From: Microthrixaceae bacterium
GTDB lineage: Bacteria; Actinomycetota; Acidimicrobiia; Acidimicrobiales; Poriferisodalaceae
Direction of reading: 5' to 3'
DNA length: 42,319 bases
Assembly (NCBI GenBank): GCA_011523825.1
Contig: WTFX01000009.1
Coordinates: forward strand, 1 to 42,319
In this document: positions 20,433 through 28,505 of the stretch, piece by piece
Position numbering within the stretch: position 1 is the stretch's first letter
Layout: every line of letters begins with the position of its first letter
Made by a program: the position numbers and the translations under genes
Notes under the pieces: model-generated
The model's database searches: none
Told to the model about the DNA's origin: nothing
What the model saw: the letters and a program-made list of their open reading frames with translations, nothing else

Positions 20433-21725
20433 ATGCAGGTCGACGAGGCAGTGATTCACGACACGGAGCGCTATGCCGCAGACGGCTACCCGTGGGCCGA
20501 ATGGGACCTGCTGCGCGACGAGGCCCCCGTCTACTGGTACGTGCGCGACAACATCGTCCCGTTCTGGGCCGTCACCCGCTACGAGGACGTGAAGTGGATC
20601 TCAGGCCAGAACACGACCTTCATCAACGGGGGAGGCCGCCTGCGCCTGGCCGACGCCGATCGGGATGCTCGCTTCTGGACGAGGTACCGCCAGCGAGCCA
20701 TCGAGATCGGCTGGGATCCCGACGAGCCGCCCGACTTCATCTTCAAGGACCGTCCCGACCACTGGGACCTGCGCCGGCTGGTGGTGCCGGAGTTCACCCC
20801 GAAAGCGATGCGCAGCAGGTCCGAATCGCTTGAGCGGCATGCTCAGCGCTTCGCCGACGAATTCGTCACCAAGGTCACCGAGACCGGCACCGCAGATGTC
20901 GTCGAGGATCTGGCGGTGAAGCTGCCGCTGGCGGCGATCTGCGAGATGGTGGGCGTATCGGCCGACGACTGGGAGCAGGTGCACGAGTGGACCTCGGCGC
21001 TGTTCGATGATCCCGACCTGGAGCGGTTCTGCCGGCCTGGCGAATCCCGTGACGAGATGCGGCGGCGCATGATCCGCGAGTTCGACGCCTGGATCGGCGA
21101 GCTGATCCGCCAGCGTCGGCGTGAGGGGACCGACGGCCGCGACCTCGTCAGCATCCTGCTGCGGTCCGAGATCGAGTCGGGCCCGCTCACGCCCCAGCAG
21201 CTCGTGGGCTACCTGCGCCTGATGATCGCCGCAGGCAACGAGACCACCCGCAACGCAGCGAGCGGCGGGGTGATCGCCCTGCTCGAACACCGTGACCAGC
21301 TCGACCTGCTCAACGAGCGCATCGACGATCCGGAAGCCGTGGAGACTGCCGTCGAGGAGATCCTGCGCTGGACCTCACCGGTGATCCAGTTCGCCCGCAC
21401 GTGCACCAAAGACACCGAGTTGCGAGGCCACACCATCAAGGCAGGCGAGCATGTCGGCATCTGGTACCCCTCGGCCAACCGGGACGAGCGCCAATTCCCC
21501 GATCCGTATCGCTTGGACATCCAGCGCACGCCCAACGACCACCTTGCCTTCGGACACGGCGCCCACTTCTGCCTGGGCGTGCACCTGGCCCGCTGGGAGC
21601 TGCGCGCCTTCTTCCGGGTGGTGGCGCCCCTGCTGGACGGCATGCGGCTCGACGGTGAGCAGTCGCGCATAGCGCACCTGCATGTCGGCCCGATCAAGCA
21701 CCAGATGGTCGTCCCCGGCACTTAG
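20433..21725 (+). CDS. Cytochrome P450
   Basis: A 430-residue soluble bacterial P450 monooxygenase. It shows the I-helix oxygen-activation motif AGNET (267-271), the ExxR pair Glu309/Arg312 and the haem loop FGHGAHFCLG with the haem-ligand Cys380. The DRPDHWDLRRLVVPEFTP segment (C-helix) is also well conserved. Overall it resembles actinobacterial CYPs of steroid or terpenoid oxidation, but the substrate is not decided by sequence. ATG 20433 has GGAGG 9 nt upstream. A TACCTT box at 20383-20388 may be the -10. No ferredoxin or reductase gene is adjacent. The SMP-30-like gene follows on the same strand. Confidence 0.93.
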   Translation: MQVDEAVIHDTERYAADGYPWAEWDLLRDEAPVYWYVRDNIVPFWAVTRYEDVKWISGQNTTFINGGGRLRLADADRDARFWTRYRQRAIEIGWDPDEPPDFIFKDRPDHWDLRRLVVPEFTPKAMRSRSESLERHAQRFADEFVTKVTETGTADVVEDLAVKLPLAAICEMVGVSADDWEQVHEWTSALFDDPDLERFCRPGESRDEMRRRMIREFDAWIGELIRQRRREGTDGRDLVSILLRSEIESGPLTPQQLVGYLRLMIAAGNETTRNAASGGVIALLEHRDQLDLLNERIDDPEAVETAVEEILRWTSPVIQFARTCTKDTELRGHTIKAGEHVGIWYPSANRDERQFPDPYRLDIQRTPNDHLAFGHGAHFCLGVHLARWELRAFFRVVAPLLDGMRLDGEQSRIAHLHVGPIKHQMVVPGT

Positions 21726-21811
21726 CGGTCGTCACGACTGCAAGGGCGGTCGCTGCACGGCAGACACTGCACCGAGAAGTGCGCTCATCGCAGCCGCTCA
21801 GGGCGTACCAC

Positions 21812-21817
21812 TAGCGT
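21812..21817 (+). promoter_or_regulatory. Candidate leaderless -10 box (TAGCGT) for the SMP-30 gene
   Basis: TAGCGT lies 8 nt before ATG 21826, with no Shine-Dalgarno sequence between them. Confidence 0.35.
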
Positions 21818-21825
21818 CGGCGGCC

Positions 21826-22668
21826 ATGACGACGACTGACGTGGTGGTGACGGGGCTGAGGTTCGGGGAAGGGCCGCGCTGGCGCGACGGCAAGCTGTGG
21901 TATTCCGACTTCTACCGTCACGGCATCTTCACGGTGACTCCTGATGGCCATGAAGAACTTGTGCACACCGTGCCGACGCAGCCGTCGGGGCTGGGTTGGC
22001 TGCCTGACGGTGACCTGCTGTTCGTCTCGATGCTGGACCGCCAACTTCGCCGGCTGGACGCCGACGGCAACGAGTCGCTGCACGCCGATCTGTCCGGCAT
22101 TGCGGGCGGGCCGTGCAATGACATGGTGGTGGCCGCCGACGGCACGGCATATGTCGGCAACTTCGGATTCGACGACAGCGTGGGGGAGACGTTCGCCCAG
22201 GCCACGCTCGCCATCGTGAGTCTGGACGGCGCTGCGCGGCCGGGTCCCGACGGGTTCGACTTTCCCAACGGCACGGTCATCGATCCCAGCGGGCGCCACA
22301 TGGTCATCGCAGAGAGCTACGGCCGCCGGATGACGGCGTTCGACATCGACCCTGACGGCTCGCTGAGCGGCCGGCGGACCTTTGCTGACCTGGGCGAGCG
22401 AGTGCCCGACGGCATCTGCCTGGACGAAGCCGGCGGCATCTGGGTGGCGGACCCGCTGAATGCGAGCTGCTTCCGGGTGGTCGACGGCGGCGAGGTGACC
22501 GACGTCATCGAGCTGGAGCTGAACTGCTTCGCCTGCATGCTCGGCGACGACGACCGCCGAACGCTGTACATGGTCACTGCGCCCACCTCCCGGCCTCCGG
22601 CCGACTCGCCCGCGCTAGGCCGGATAGAGCGCGTCCGGGTCGATGTTCCCGGTGCCGGACTTCCCTAG
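21826..22668 (+). CDS. SMP-30/gluconolactonase/LRE-like beta-propeller protein
   Basis: A 280-residue six-bladed beta-propeller, probably a metal-dependent lactonase. It begins with GLRFGEGPRWRDGKLWYSD, where the Glu is the usual metal ligand. GGPCNDMVVAADGTAYVGNFGF holds a second ligand (Asn), and LGERVPDGICLDEAGGIWVAD carries the Asp of the metal site. There is no signal peptide. ATG 21826 is chosen over the longer open frame because family similarity starts there and a TAGCGT box precedes it by 8 nt. The preceding P450 (100 nt upstream) may make a ring-oxidised product, but a pathway link is only inferred. Confidence 0.88.
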   Translation: MTTTDVVVTGLRFGEGPRWRDGKLWYSDFYRHGIFTVTPDGHEELVHTVPTQPSGLGWLPDGDLLFVSMLDRQLRRLDADGNESLHADLSGIAGGPCNDMVVAADGTAYVGNFGFDDSVGETFAQATLAIVSLDGAARPGPDGFDFPNGTVIDPSGRHMVIAESYGRRMTAFDIDPDGSLSGRRTFADLGERVPDGICLDEAGGIWVADPLNASCFRVVDGGEVTDVIELELNCFACMLGDDDRRTLYMVTAPTSRPPADSPALGRIERVRVDVPGAGLP

Positions 22669-22704
22669 AAGCCGATCCGGCGCCAGCTCGTTCGTCGACC
22701 CGCT

Positions 22705-23712
22705 TCAGTCCTCTGTATCTGAGGCGCCGAGCCGGCGGAGATGGCCTGACCGGATGTCGGCGGTCTGGCCCTGTACGAGCAGGAAGAGCGCTTCGCGGGC
22801 GAGACGCTGCGCGTGATGGGCAAGCGTGATTGCCCGCCCGCCTACCGATGACACGAGGGCACTGGTGGCCCGGATGCCCACGTAGCCGACCTGGGCCCGC
22901 CGATCTGGCATCTCGTCCACCTCGGCGGCATGCAGCGCAGTGCGTGCCGCGTCCAACTCGGCGTCCAGCGGGGACGGACCGAGCAGCTTGAGCGCCCGCC
23001 CGGCCACGCCGAGCATCAGCGCGCCGTTGGTGCGCAGCCCGGTTCGGTAGAACGACAGCCAGTCCTCGTAATCGATGACCTCCACCACGTCGTTCTCACC
23101 GACAACGTGGCCGTCGAAGTGCAACTCGACGGTGACAGACGAGTCCACCGCTGCGAGCCGCAGTCGTCGAGAGCTCAGCGTCGGGGCTTCGGCAGCGGGC
23201 AGCAGCATCCACACCAGCCGGTCCGCCTCATGGGCCGCGACAAGCACGGCGTCGATGTGGCCCCAGCCGGTCACGAACGGCGCCACGCCGCGCAGCACCC
23301 AGCCGTCTCCGGAGCGCTGTGCGAACAGGCACGGCTCGGGCCGCAGGATGTGCGCGAAGGCCACCCCGCCGCGGGCCTGGCCGGTGGCAAGCGCCCGGGC
23401 CCAGCGCTCATACAGCGGCGATCCGGACGGCATCCGCGCTGCGTTGGCCGAGCCGCCGCCGTGCTGTGCCCAGACGAAAGCCGTGGTGAGACAGCCTCCC
23501 GCCAGCACTTCGAGAATCGCGAGCCGCTCGAGCTCGTCGAACCCGCAGCCGCCGATCTCTCGGGGCGTCCACAGGCCGTAGAAGCCGGCGTCACGGAAGA
23601 GGTCCAGGTTGTCGGTCGGCACCTCGCCTGACGCGTCAACGTCGAGGGCGCGCTCCAACAGCACCTCGTCAGCGAGCTGCTGCGCAGCGCTCAGGAATTC
23701 GGCGTGCACCAC
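22705..23712 (-). CDS. Acyl-CoA dehydrogenase family flavoprotein
   Basis: A 335-residue protein of the acyl-CoA dehydrogenase fold and the last gene of the nitrile hydratase/UGSC run. The N-terminal helical domain ([20 protein letters not shown]) and a middle beta domain with [19 protein letters not shown] are visible. The C-terminal four-helix region has [19 protein letters not shown]. It is shorter than usual (about 380) and lacks the typical C-terminal catalytic-Glu signature that I could point to, so the reaction may differ from classical beta-oxidation. GTG 23712 (or 23709) overlaps the MaoC gene end by about 20 nt. The frame upstream to 24138 is only antisense-like low-complexity sequence within MaoC. 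Confidence 0.75.
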   Translation of the reverse strand: MVHAEFLSAAQQLADEVLLERALDVDASGEVPTDNLDLFRDAGFYGLWTPREIGGCGFDELERLAILEVLAGGCLTTAFVWAQHGGGSANAARMPSGSPLYERWARALATGQARGGVAFAHILRPEPCLFAQRSGDGWVLRGVAPFVTGWGHIDAVLVAAHEADRLVWMLLPAAEAPTLSSRRLRLAAVDSSVTVELHFDGHVVGENDVVEVIDYEDWLSFYRTGLRTNGALMLGVAGRALKLLGPSPLDAELDAARTALHAAEVDEMPDRRAQVGYVGIRATSALVSSVGGRAITLAHHAQRLAREALFLLVQGQTADIRSGHLRRLGASDTED

Positions 23713-24170
23713 ATCAGCGCATTGCGGCGCATGATGGCCACCAGCGTGTCGTCTTGGTTGTAGGCGCGGTGCTCGAACAGCACGATGCCCTGGTCGGGCT
23801 TGCTCTTCGAGGGGCGAGCCGAGATCACCTCGCTCTCGACCCGCAGCGTGTCGCCGTGGAAGACCGGCGCGGGAAAGTCCATGCGCTCGAAGCCCAGGTT
23901 GGCCACGGTGGTGCCATGGGTGGTCTCGTGCACCGAGATCCCGACCACCACCGCGGCGGTGAACATCGAGTTCACGAGCGGCTTGCCGAACTGCGTCTCG
24001 GTGCGGGCGTACTCGAAGTCGAGATGCAGGGCCGCCGGGTTCATCGTCATGGTGGTGAACATGACGTTGTCGGCTTCGGTGATCGTGCGGCGCAGGCGGT
24101 GATGGATGACCAGGCCTGGCGTCAGCTCTTCGAACCACAGCCCGCCGTGCGGCCGGGGCGCATCGCTCAT
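23691..24170 (-). CDS. MaoC-type hot-dog hydratase
   Basis: A 159-residue single hot-dog-fold protein of the MaoC/(R)-enoyl-CoA hydratase type. It starts with [20 protein letters not shown] and then [20 protein letters not shown], carrying the acidic, Asn and His elements of the family active-site region, and [12 protein letters not shown] later. It could hydrate a 2-enoyl-CoA or mesaconyl-type CoA ester in the cytoplasm. ATG 24170 overlaps the TGA of the preceding gene (TGATG), indicating coupled translation. Its position between the unknown 374-residue protein and an acyl-CoA-dehydrogenase-like protein suggests a short acyl-CoA pathway. Confidence 0.85.
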   Translation of the reverse strand: MSDAPRPHGGLWFEELTPGLVIHHRLRRTITEADNVMFTTMTMNPAALHLDFEYARTETQFGKPLVNSMFTAAVVVGISVHETTHGTTVANLGFERMDFPAPVFHGDTLRVESEVISARPSKSKPDQGIVLFEHRAYNQDDTLVAIMRRNALMWCTPNS

Positions 24171-25294
24171 CAGGCTGCTCCTCCTACAACATCGGTCGTG
24201 TCTGATTGGCCGACGCCGAGAGTGTCGGCCCAAGGCACTTCGCACGCTTGGTCGAGATCGATCGCGGCGTGGACGACTGGGTTCTGGTGAGGGCCTGCGC
24301 ACCACGACGGCATCACCATCGTGTACAGGCCCGAGCCGCCCGCCTGGAACACCACGATCCGGCTGGGGTCTTTCAGGATCGGTACCAGCTCGTCAGGCGG
24401 GCCGTCCCGGTTGAGGTAGAAGGCCGACCCGACATGGGCGAGCGTGGCTGCCGTGTTGGTTGCACGGGCAGCCAACTCTGCCTGGATGTCCTCGCGGGTG
24501 AGCCCCGCGCGAGCCAGCACCGTCGTGTGGTCGGGGTTCATGATCACGGTGACCGCGCCGTGCCGCAGGTGCGCGTTGTTGCTGCCCGGGTTGGCCATCA
24601 CGGCGGCGATCACATTCAGCAACCTGTTGGCTGATTCGGGATCGTCGGCGTCGCCGGTGAAGATCGTCGAGTGCGGTGCCTCGGCCCCGACGATCACCAC
24701 GGCGCTGTCGTCTTCGGCGTACCCGTACGTCGTGTGCAGCGGCGGGAACGGGCTGTTCTCGGTGTCCTCGGCGAGGCAGTAGGTGAACTTGCCGGGATGG
24801 CCGTGCAGCGCCATGTCGGACACGCCGGGGCGAGCGCCGCCGATGTTCATCATCGCCAGCCGCAGCGCTCGGCCGATCGTGGCATTGGCCCGATGACCGG
24901 GCCCGAGTGCCCCGAAACCGGATGCCACCTCGCCGCATTGGTGCCGGGCCGGCCCGCACACCACGATGAGCGGCGCGGTGCAGTGGGTAGTGCTCTGCAT
25001 CTCGGTGAGATCGAACTCGGGCTGGCACACCGCCCGGACGGCAGCCACGACGACGGGAATGTGATCTGGCAGGCAGCCGGCCATCACCGCGGCAGTGGCG
25101 ACTTTCTCGACACTTGCCACGCCGTGTGCCGGCCCCATGACGCCCAATTCGAGGTCGGGGTCGAGGCCGGTGGCCAGCGCCATCATGGCCACACGATCAG
25201 GCGTAGGGATGACGACCGGCAGGCCGTCGGTGAGCCCGAGCGCGTGAAGCTGCTCGAGCGCGTCGGCCTCGCTGCGGGCCTCCAGCAGGGTCAC
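24170..25294 (-). CDS. Unrecognised 374-residue protein encoded directly after the UGSC selenoprotein
   Basis: I do not recognise this family. The protein is soluble, with no signal peptide or membrane helix. It has repeated Gly-rich and hydrophobic strands ([23 protein letters not shown]) and a cysteine/histidine cluster in [21 protein letters not shown] well-formed middle segment reads [20 protein letters not shown], followed by [20 protein letters not shown]. Its composition and third-position GC match its neighbours, so it is a real gene. GTG 25294 lies 7 nt after the UGSC stop, and its own stop overlaps the MaoC start. The tight spacing points to a shared complex or pathway with the selenoprotein. 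The cysteines could be a redox partner site or a metal site. Confidence 0.8.
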   Translation of the reverse strand: MTLLEARSEADALEQLHALGLTDGLPVVIPTPDRVAMMALATGLDPDLELGVMGPAHGVASVEKVATAAVMAGCLPDHIPVVVAAVRAVCQPEFDLTEMQSTTHCTAPLIVVCGPARHQCGEVASGFGALGPGHRANATIGRALRLAMMNIGGARPGVSDMALHGHPGKFTYCLAEDTENSPFPPLHTTYGYAEDDSAVVIVGAEAPHSTIFTGDADDPESANRLLNVIAAVMANPGSNNAHLRHGAVTVIMNPDHTTVLARAGLTREDIQAELAARATNTAATLAHVGSAFYLNRDGPPDELVPILKDPSRIVVFQAGGSGLYTMVMPSWCAGPHQNPVVHAAIDLDQACEVPWADTLGVGQSDTTDVVGGAA

Positions 25295-25301
25295 GGCTGG
25301 T

Positions 25302-25841
25302 TCAGTTGGCGGCAGCGCCGGTCAGGATCGAGATGATCTGCGGCGCGATGTCGGCGGCCACCTTGGCCATGGCGTCCTCGCCGCTGCCCGCCACCGGGTG
25401 GGGCAGGCGGATGCGGGGGACCGACGGCATGCCGGTGGCGGCGGCCACGAAGTCGCCTTGAGGCCAGAACGCATCGGTGACGAGCGCGATGGACGGGATG
25501 CCCGCTCGGGCGGTGGTGATGCTGTCACGCACGGTGCCAGATGTGCAACTGCCTCAATGTCCGTACGCGGCGACAACCGCACCGCACTCAGAGCTGATGT
25601 CGTCGAGCATCGATTCACTGACAACCGACGACGCATCGCCCTTGTCGTAGCGGTTGAACGACGCCGACGGCAGCCGTTCGGCCAGTGCCTTCTCGACGTG
25701 GTCGAGGAAGCGGACGCTGTCGGGGAAGCCATTTGCGACCAGGCCGATGGTGATCGGCTGATCGAGTTGTGTGCTGAGCGCATAGGTCTCAGGTGCAGTC
25801 TTGGCCTCGCCTCGCGGATCGTGGAAGGTGAGGGTGCTCAT
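25302..25841 (-). CDS. UGSC-motif selenoprotein, TGA 25556-25554 read as selenocysteine
   Basis: Read through one in-frame TGA this is a 179-residue protein with selenocysteine at residue 96 in AAYGH-U-GSCTSGT, the signature of the UGSC family of (seleno)proteins (cysteine homologues have CGSC). The frame is unchanged on both sides, and both halves are ordinary coding sequence. Before it stands an alpha/beta-like strand order (ITIGLVANGFPDSVRFLDHV); after it come SITTARAGIPSIALVTDAFW and an Asp/Ala-rich C-terminus. U96 and C99 would form a selenenylsulfide redox pair. A hairpin at 25522-25540 fits a SECIS. ATG 25841 is chosen (a GTG lies six bases further up). A gene caller would leave fragments at 25554-25847 and 25302-25532. 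The substrate is unknown. Confidence 0.88.
25522..25540 (-). promoter_or_regulatory. Putative bacterial SECIS hairpin of the UGSC gene
   Basis: On the coding strand CTGGCAC pairs with GTGACAG around loop CGTGC: six pairs plus one G/A mismatch. The loop carries G at its second position and starts 21 nt after the TGA, matching known constraints on bacterial SECIS elements. A weaker alternative is GCAC/GTGC with a 10-nt loop starting 12 nt after the TGA. Confidence 0.55.
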
Positions 25842-25938
25842 AGGCACAGTCTGACACCCGCGCGGCGCAGGCGCGTGCTGGCAGGGGCCGACCGGTGCAG
25901 ACAGATGCCCAGGGACTCAAGCCGATTCAGCAGTCGAC

Positions 25939-26280
25939 TCAATGGTCGTGGCCGGCCGGGCGGGATGCGTACAGGTGGGCCCGAGCGGCGACGGCATCGC
26001 CGCTCAGCAGGTCGCACTCGGCAACGGCGTGCTCCAGCGCCGTGAGCCAGCACCGGTAGTAGTCCCACGGCGCGGCAACCTCGCTGCTTCCAGACACCGC
26101 CTCCCAACGCGAAATGGCCTCGATGAGCTGGGAACGGAATTCGTCCCACGTGAAATGGCCGCCGTCGACCAGGTCGGCCGCCAATCCGAATGCCCGGGCT
26201 TGCCATGGCTCGGAGAAAACCAACTCGCCGTTGTCGCGCGGCGGCGCGGCGGGCGTGCCTTCCAGCAGGTCAATGCTCAT
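25939..26280 (-). CDS. Nitrile hydratase accessory protein (cobalt-type activator, beta-subunit-like)
   Basis: A 113-residue protein resembling the N-terminal half of the nitrile hydratase beta subunit: NGELVFSEPWQARAFGLAADL, FTWDEFRSQLIEAISRWE and WDYYRCWLTALEHAVAE. In cobalt-type systems such proteins (p14K-like) escort the cobalt-loaded alpha subunit into the enzyme. It ends in GHDH, a possible metal-binding tail. Its ATG lies inside the end of the alpha gene (11-nt overlap). A 97-nt gap without clear signals separates it from the UGSC gene. Confidence 0.85.
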   Translation of the reverse strand: MSIDLLEGTPAAPPRDNGELVFSEPWQARAFGLAADLVDGGHFTWDEFRSQLIEAISRWEAVSGSSEVAAPWDYYRCWLTALEHAVAECDLLSGDAVAARAHLYASRPAGHDH

Positions 26281-26917
26281 GGGCGCCGCTCTGCTGTCCT
26301 CTGGGATCGGCGGCCCGGGCCACGCCGATCATGGAGTCCCTTGTCACCAACTCTGTCAAGCGCTCAACCGGCCAACCCTCGGTGCCCGCGGGCCGCTCGG
26401 GCAGCACCAGGAAGCGTGTCTCCGAACTGGAATCCCAGACGCGCAGCTCGGTGTCAGGCTCGAGGTCCAACCCCATCTCGGACAGCACCGCCCGCGGCTC
26501 ACGCACCATGCGTGCCCGGTACTCGGGGCTCTTGTACCAATTCGGCGGCAAACCGAGCAGGGCCCACGGATAGCAAGAGCACAACGTGCAGACCACCACG
26601 TTGTGAACCCCGGGCCCATTGGCCTTGATCTCGATGTGCTCGATCTCGGCGCCGCGCACTCCCAGCTCGGCCACGACGGCGTCGGCATCGTCGAGCAGGC
26701 GGGTTCGCAGGCTGGGGTCGGCCCAAGCCCGGGCCACGAGATCGGCGCCGATCATCGGGCCGATGTCATGTTCGAAACGCTCGATGGTCGCGTCGATCCG
26801 TTCCCGGTCGGCAATGCCCCGTTCTACTAAGAGGTCTTCCAGCGCCTCGATGCGGATCTGCGGCGATGACGCGTCGTAATGATCGTGAGCGCTTCCGTGT
26901 CCGTGATCATCGTGCAT
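26270..26917 (-). CDS. nthA: Nitrile hydratase alpha subunit, cobalt type
   Basis: A 215-residue metal-binding subunit that hydrates nitriles to amides with the beta subunit. The claw motif VCTLCSCYPW provides the metal cysteines Cys110, Cys113 and Cys115. Thr between the first two cysteines, and Tyr after the last, is the cobalt-type pattern (iron types have Ser and Thr there). The N-terminus (MHDDHGHGSAHDHYD) and the C-terminus (GAHEH) are unusually histidine-rich, perhaps helping metal capture. The rest (PPNWYKSPEYRARMVREPRAVL, ELRVWDSSSETRFLVLP) is typical. Thiocyanate hydrolase gamma shares the cysteine motif, so that activity cannot be excluded. Order beta-alpha-accessory is usual for cobalt operons. 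Confidence 0.93.
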   Translation of the reverse strand: MHDDHGHGSAHDHYDASSPQIRIEALEDLLVERGIADRERIDATIERFEHDIGPMIGADLVARAWADPSLRTRLLDDADAVVAELGVRGAEIEHIEIKANGPGVHNVVVCTLCSCYPWALLGLPPNWYKSPEYRARMVREPRAVLSEMGLDLEPDTELRVWDSSSETRFLVLPERPAGTEGWPVERLTELVTRDSMIGVARAADPRGQQSGAHEH

Positions 26918-26938
26918 CGATTCCCCGCCTTCTTCGGC

Positions 26939-27727
26939 TCAGTCTTCTGACGGTGCCGCCTGCAGGTAGCACTCGTACAGGTCGACGTGAACGGTGGTGT
27001 TCGGTTCAGCGTCATCGCCCCACAGCGTTCGGGCGTCGTAGCCCACGCAGTACACGTGCTGGGATCGCTCGCCCATGTCGTGCGCCGTGCTGTCTGGCAG
27101 CACCTCAGCCGGGTGCAGCTTGGCGACCGTGCCCGGCTTGCCGACCGCGTAGCCCGGCAGCCGTGTGTGACCCGCTTGCGCAGGCGCGGGAGCGATCACC
27201 CGGTCGCCGACGTTGAACCGCGGCGGATCGGCGAGTTCGCGCCGGACCGTCCGGCGTTGCGGCGTCGGAGTTGGGCGGTCGCGGGGCAGCAGTGCCGGAT
27301 CGCGGTCGGCGACGGGGGAGACCCGCCGTGCCGGCGTTGCCTTCGAGACGACGGAAGGGATCAGGTCTGTGCGCCCGGCCTCCAGCAGGACTGCATCCCT
27401 CATCTCGGCCATCCGGCGGGCCAAGTCGCTGCGACCCACTACGCCGTACTCGTCGAGCAGCACCTCGAAACCCGCCAGCCAGCGGCCGAAATAGCCGTTC
27501 TTGAAATAGTCGTCGGGGTGCAGGCGCTCCAGTGCGTAGCGGAATTCGCCGGGCCGTCGAGCCGTCGACGCGGTCACCGCGCCCAGCAGACCGAACACGC
27601 GCCGTTCCCAGTCGGCGTGGAACGGCGGCTCATCCGGGTCGTGGGGCACAGGTCCATACCCGGAAGCACCCCCAAGATCGTGCACGCCGTGCGTCGCGGG
27701 CGTGGACTCCTCGGCATCAGGCGGCAT
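26939..27727 (-). CDS. nthB: Nitrile hydratase beta subunit
   Basis: A 262-residue partner of the alpha subunit. The N-terminal GVHDLGGASGYGPVP and FHADWERRVFGL form the helical contact region; GYFGRWLAGFEVLL follows. A long, proline/arginine-rich linker (about 135-175) precedes the C-terminal SH3-like barrel with FNVGDRVIAP, RLPGYAVGKPG and VHVDLYECYL. ATG 27727 has GGTGAG just upstream. It is the first gene of a seven-gene same-strand run and diverges from the HAD gene at 27846, so the main promoter probably lies in 27728-27845; no clear -10 is visible there on this strand. Confidence 0.92.
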   Translation of the reverse strand: MPPDAEESTPATHGVHDLGGASGYGPVPHDPDEPPFHADWERRVFGLLGAVTASTARRPGEFRYALERLHPDDYFKNGYFGRWLAGFEVLLDEYGVVGRSDLARRMAEMRDAVLLEAGRTDLIPSVVSKATPARRVSPVADRDPALLPRDRPTPTPQRRTVRRELADPPRFNVGDRVIAPAPAQAGHTRLPGYAVGKPGTVAKLHPAEVLPDSTAHDMGERSQHVYCVGYDARTLWGDDAEPNTTVHVDLYECYLQAAPSED

Positions 27728-27833
27728 CGCTCACCAGCTTTGCACTTCGAGCAGCAGCCGTGTCCGGGATTGCCGCTGCGACGGAGACCAGGGCGACCTG
27801 CTGTCGCAACGGGGCCGATCAGGCGCCGGTTGT

Positions 27834-27839
27834 TAGGTT
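27834..27839 (+). promoter_or_regulatory. Candidate leaderless -10 box (TAGGTT) for the HAD nucleotidase gene
   Basis: TAGGTT ends 6 nt before GTG 27846, the leaderless spacing seen at several genes here. It supports the GTG as start. Confidence 0.38.
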
Positions 27840-27845
27840 GCTGGG

Positions 27846-28496
27846 GTGCTTGCGTTCGTGCTTGCTGTGGATCTCGACGGTGTGTGCGGGATGCACACCG
27901 AGGCCTTCCGTCGCGTGGTGGCGGCTGAGCGCGGGGTTCCGGAAGACTCGCTGCCGCTCGTGCGTGGCTGGAATTTCACGGAATGGGGTCTCACCGACGG
28001 CGAATTCGAGGACCTGCATCGCGTTGCGGTGGTCGACTACCGCATGTTCCGTGACATGGAGCCGATGGAGGGGTGCTCTGAGGCGCTGTGGCGGCTGTCT
28101 GACGCAGGGGTGTGGATACGGATCGTCACCCACCGCCTGTATGTGAGCTGGGGCCACCGCGTGACGGTGAGCGACACGGTCGATTGGCTCGACCGGCAGC
28201 GCATCCCCTACCGCGACATCTGCTTCGTCGCCGACAAGGCGATGGTGAACGCTGACGCATACATCGAAGACGCACCACATCACATCAAGGACATCCGTGC
28301 TGCCGGCGGATATGCCATCACCTTCGACCAGCCCTACAACGCCGATCTCGACGGGCCGCGCGCCCATGACTGGGCCGAAGCCGAGGAGATGGTGGTGGAG
28401 CTGCTGGCTAAGCACAGCGGCTACGTCTCGCGCCCGTTGCCCGGCATGGACGCCGGCTCCGATCGCCTGGAGTTGCGAACCCGGGATACCGCGTAG
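27846..28496 (+). CDS. HAD-superfamily hydrolase, 5'(3')-deoxyribonucleotidase (NT5C)-like
   Basis: A 216-residue HAD phosphatase. Motif I is VDLDGVC (residues 8-14) with nucleophile Asp and the +2 Asp. Motif II is the Thr of RIVTHRL, a Lys follows in VADKAMVN (motif III), and motif IV acidic residues occur in AYIEDAPHHIKDI. This set and the length fit cytosolic deoxyribonucleotidases that dephosphorylate nucleoside monophosphates, but other phosphate esters are possible. The start is GTG 27846, supported by the TAGGTT box 6 nt upstream. It is divergent from the nitrile hydratase run. Confidence 0.8.
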   Translation: MLAFVLAVDLDGVCGMHTEAFRRVVAAERGVPEDSLPLVRGWNFTEWGLTDGEFEDLHRVAVVDYRMFRDMEPMEGCSEALWRLSDAGVWIRIVTHRLYVSWGHRVTVSDTVDWLDRQRIPYRDICFVADKAMVNADAYIEDAPHHIKDIRAAGGYAITFDQPYNADLDGPRAHDWAEAEEMVVELLAKHSGYVSRPLPGMDAGSDRLELRTRDTA

Positions 28497-28505
28497 GCCG
28501 GCTGT

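Noticed and set aside
23713..24138. A long N-terminal extension of the acyl-CoA-dehydrogenase-like protein.
   Set aside because: That part is the MaoC gene read in another frame, rich in His, Arg and Pro with no family similarity; GTG 23712 is the plausible start.
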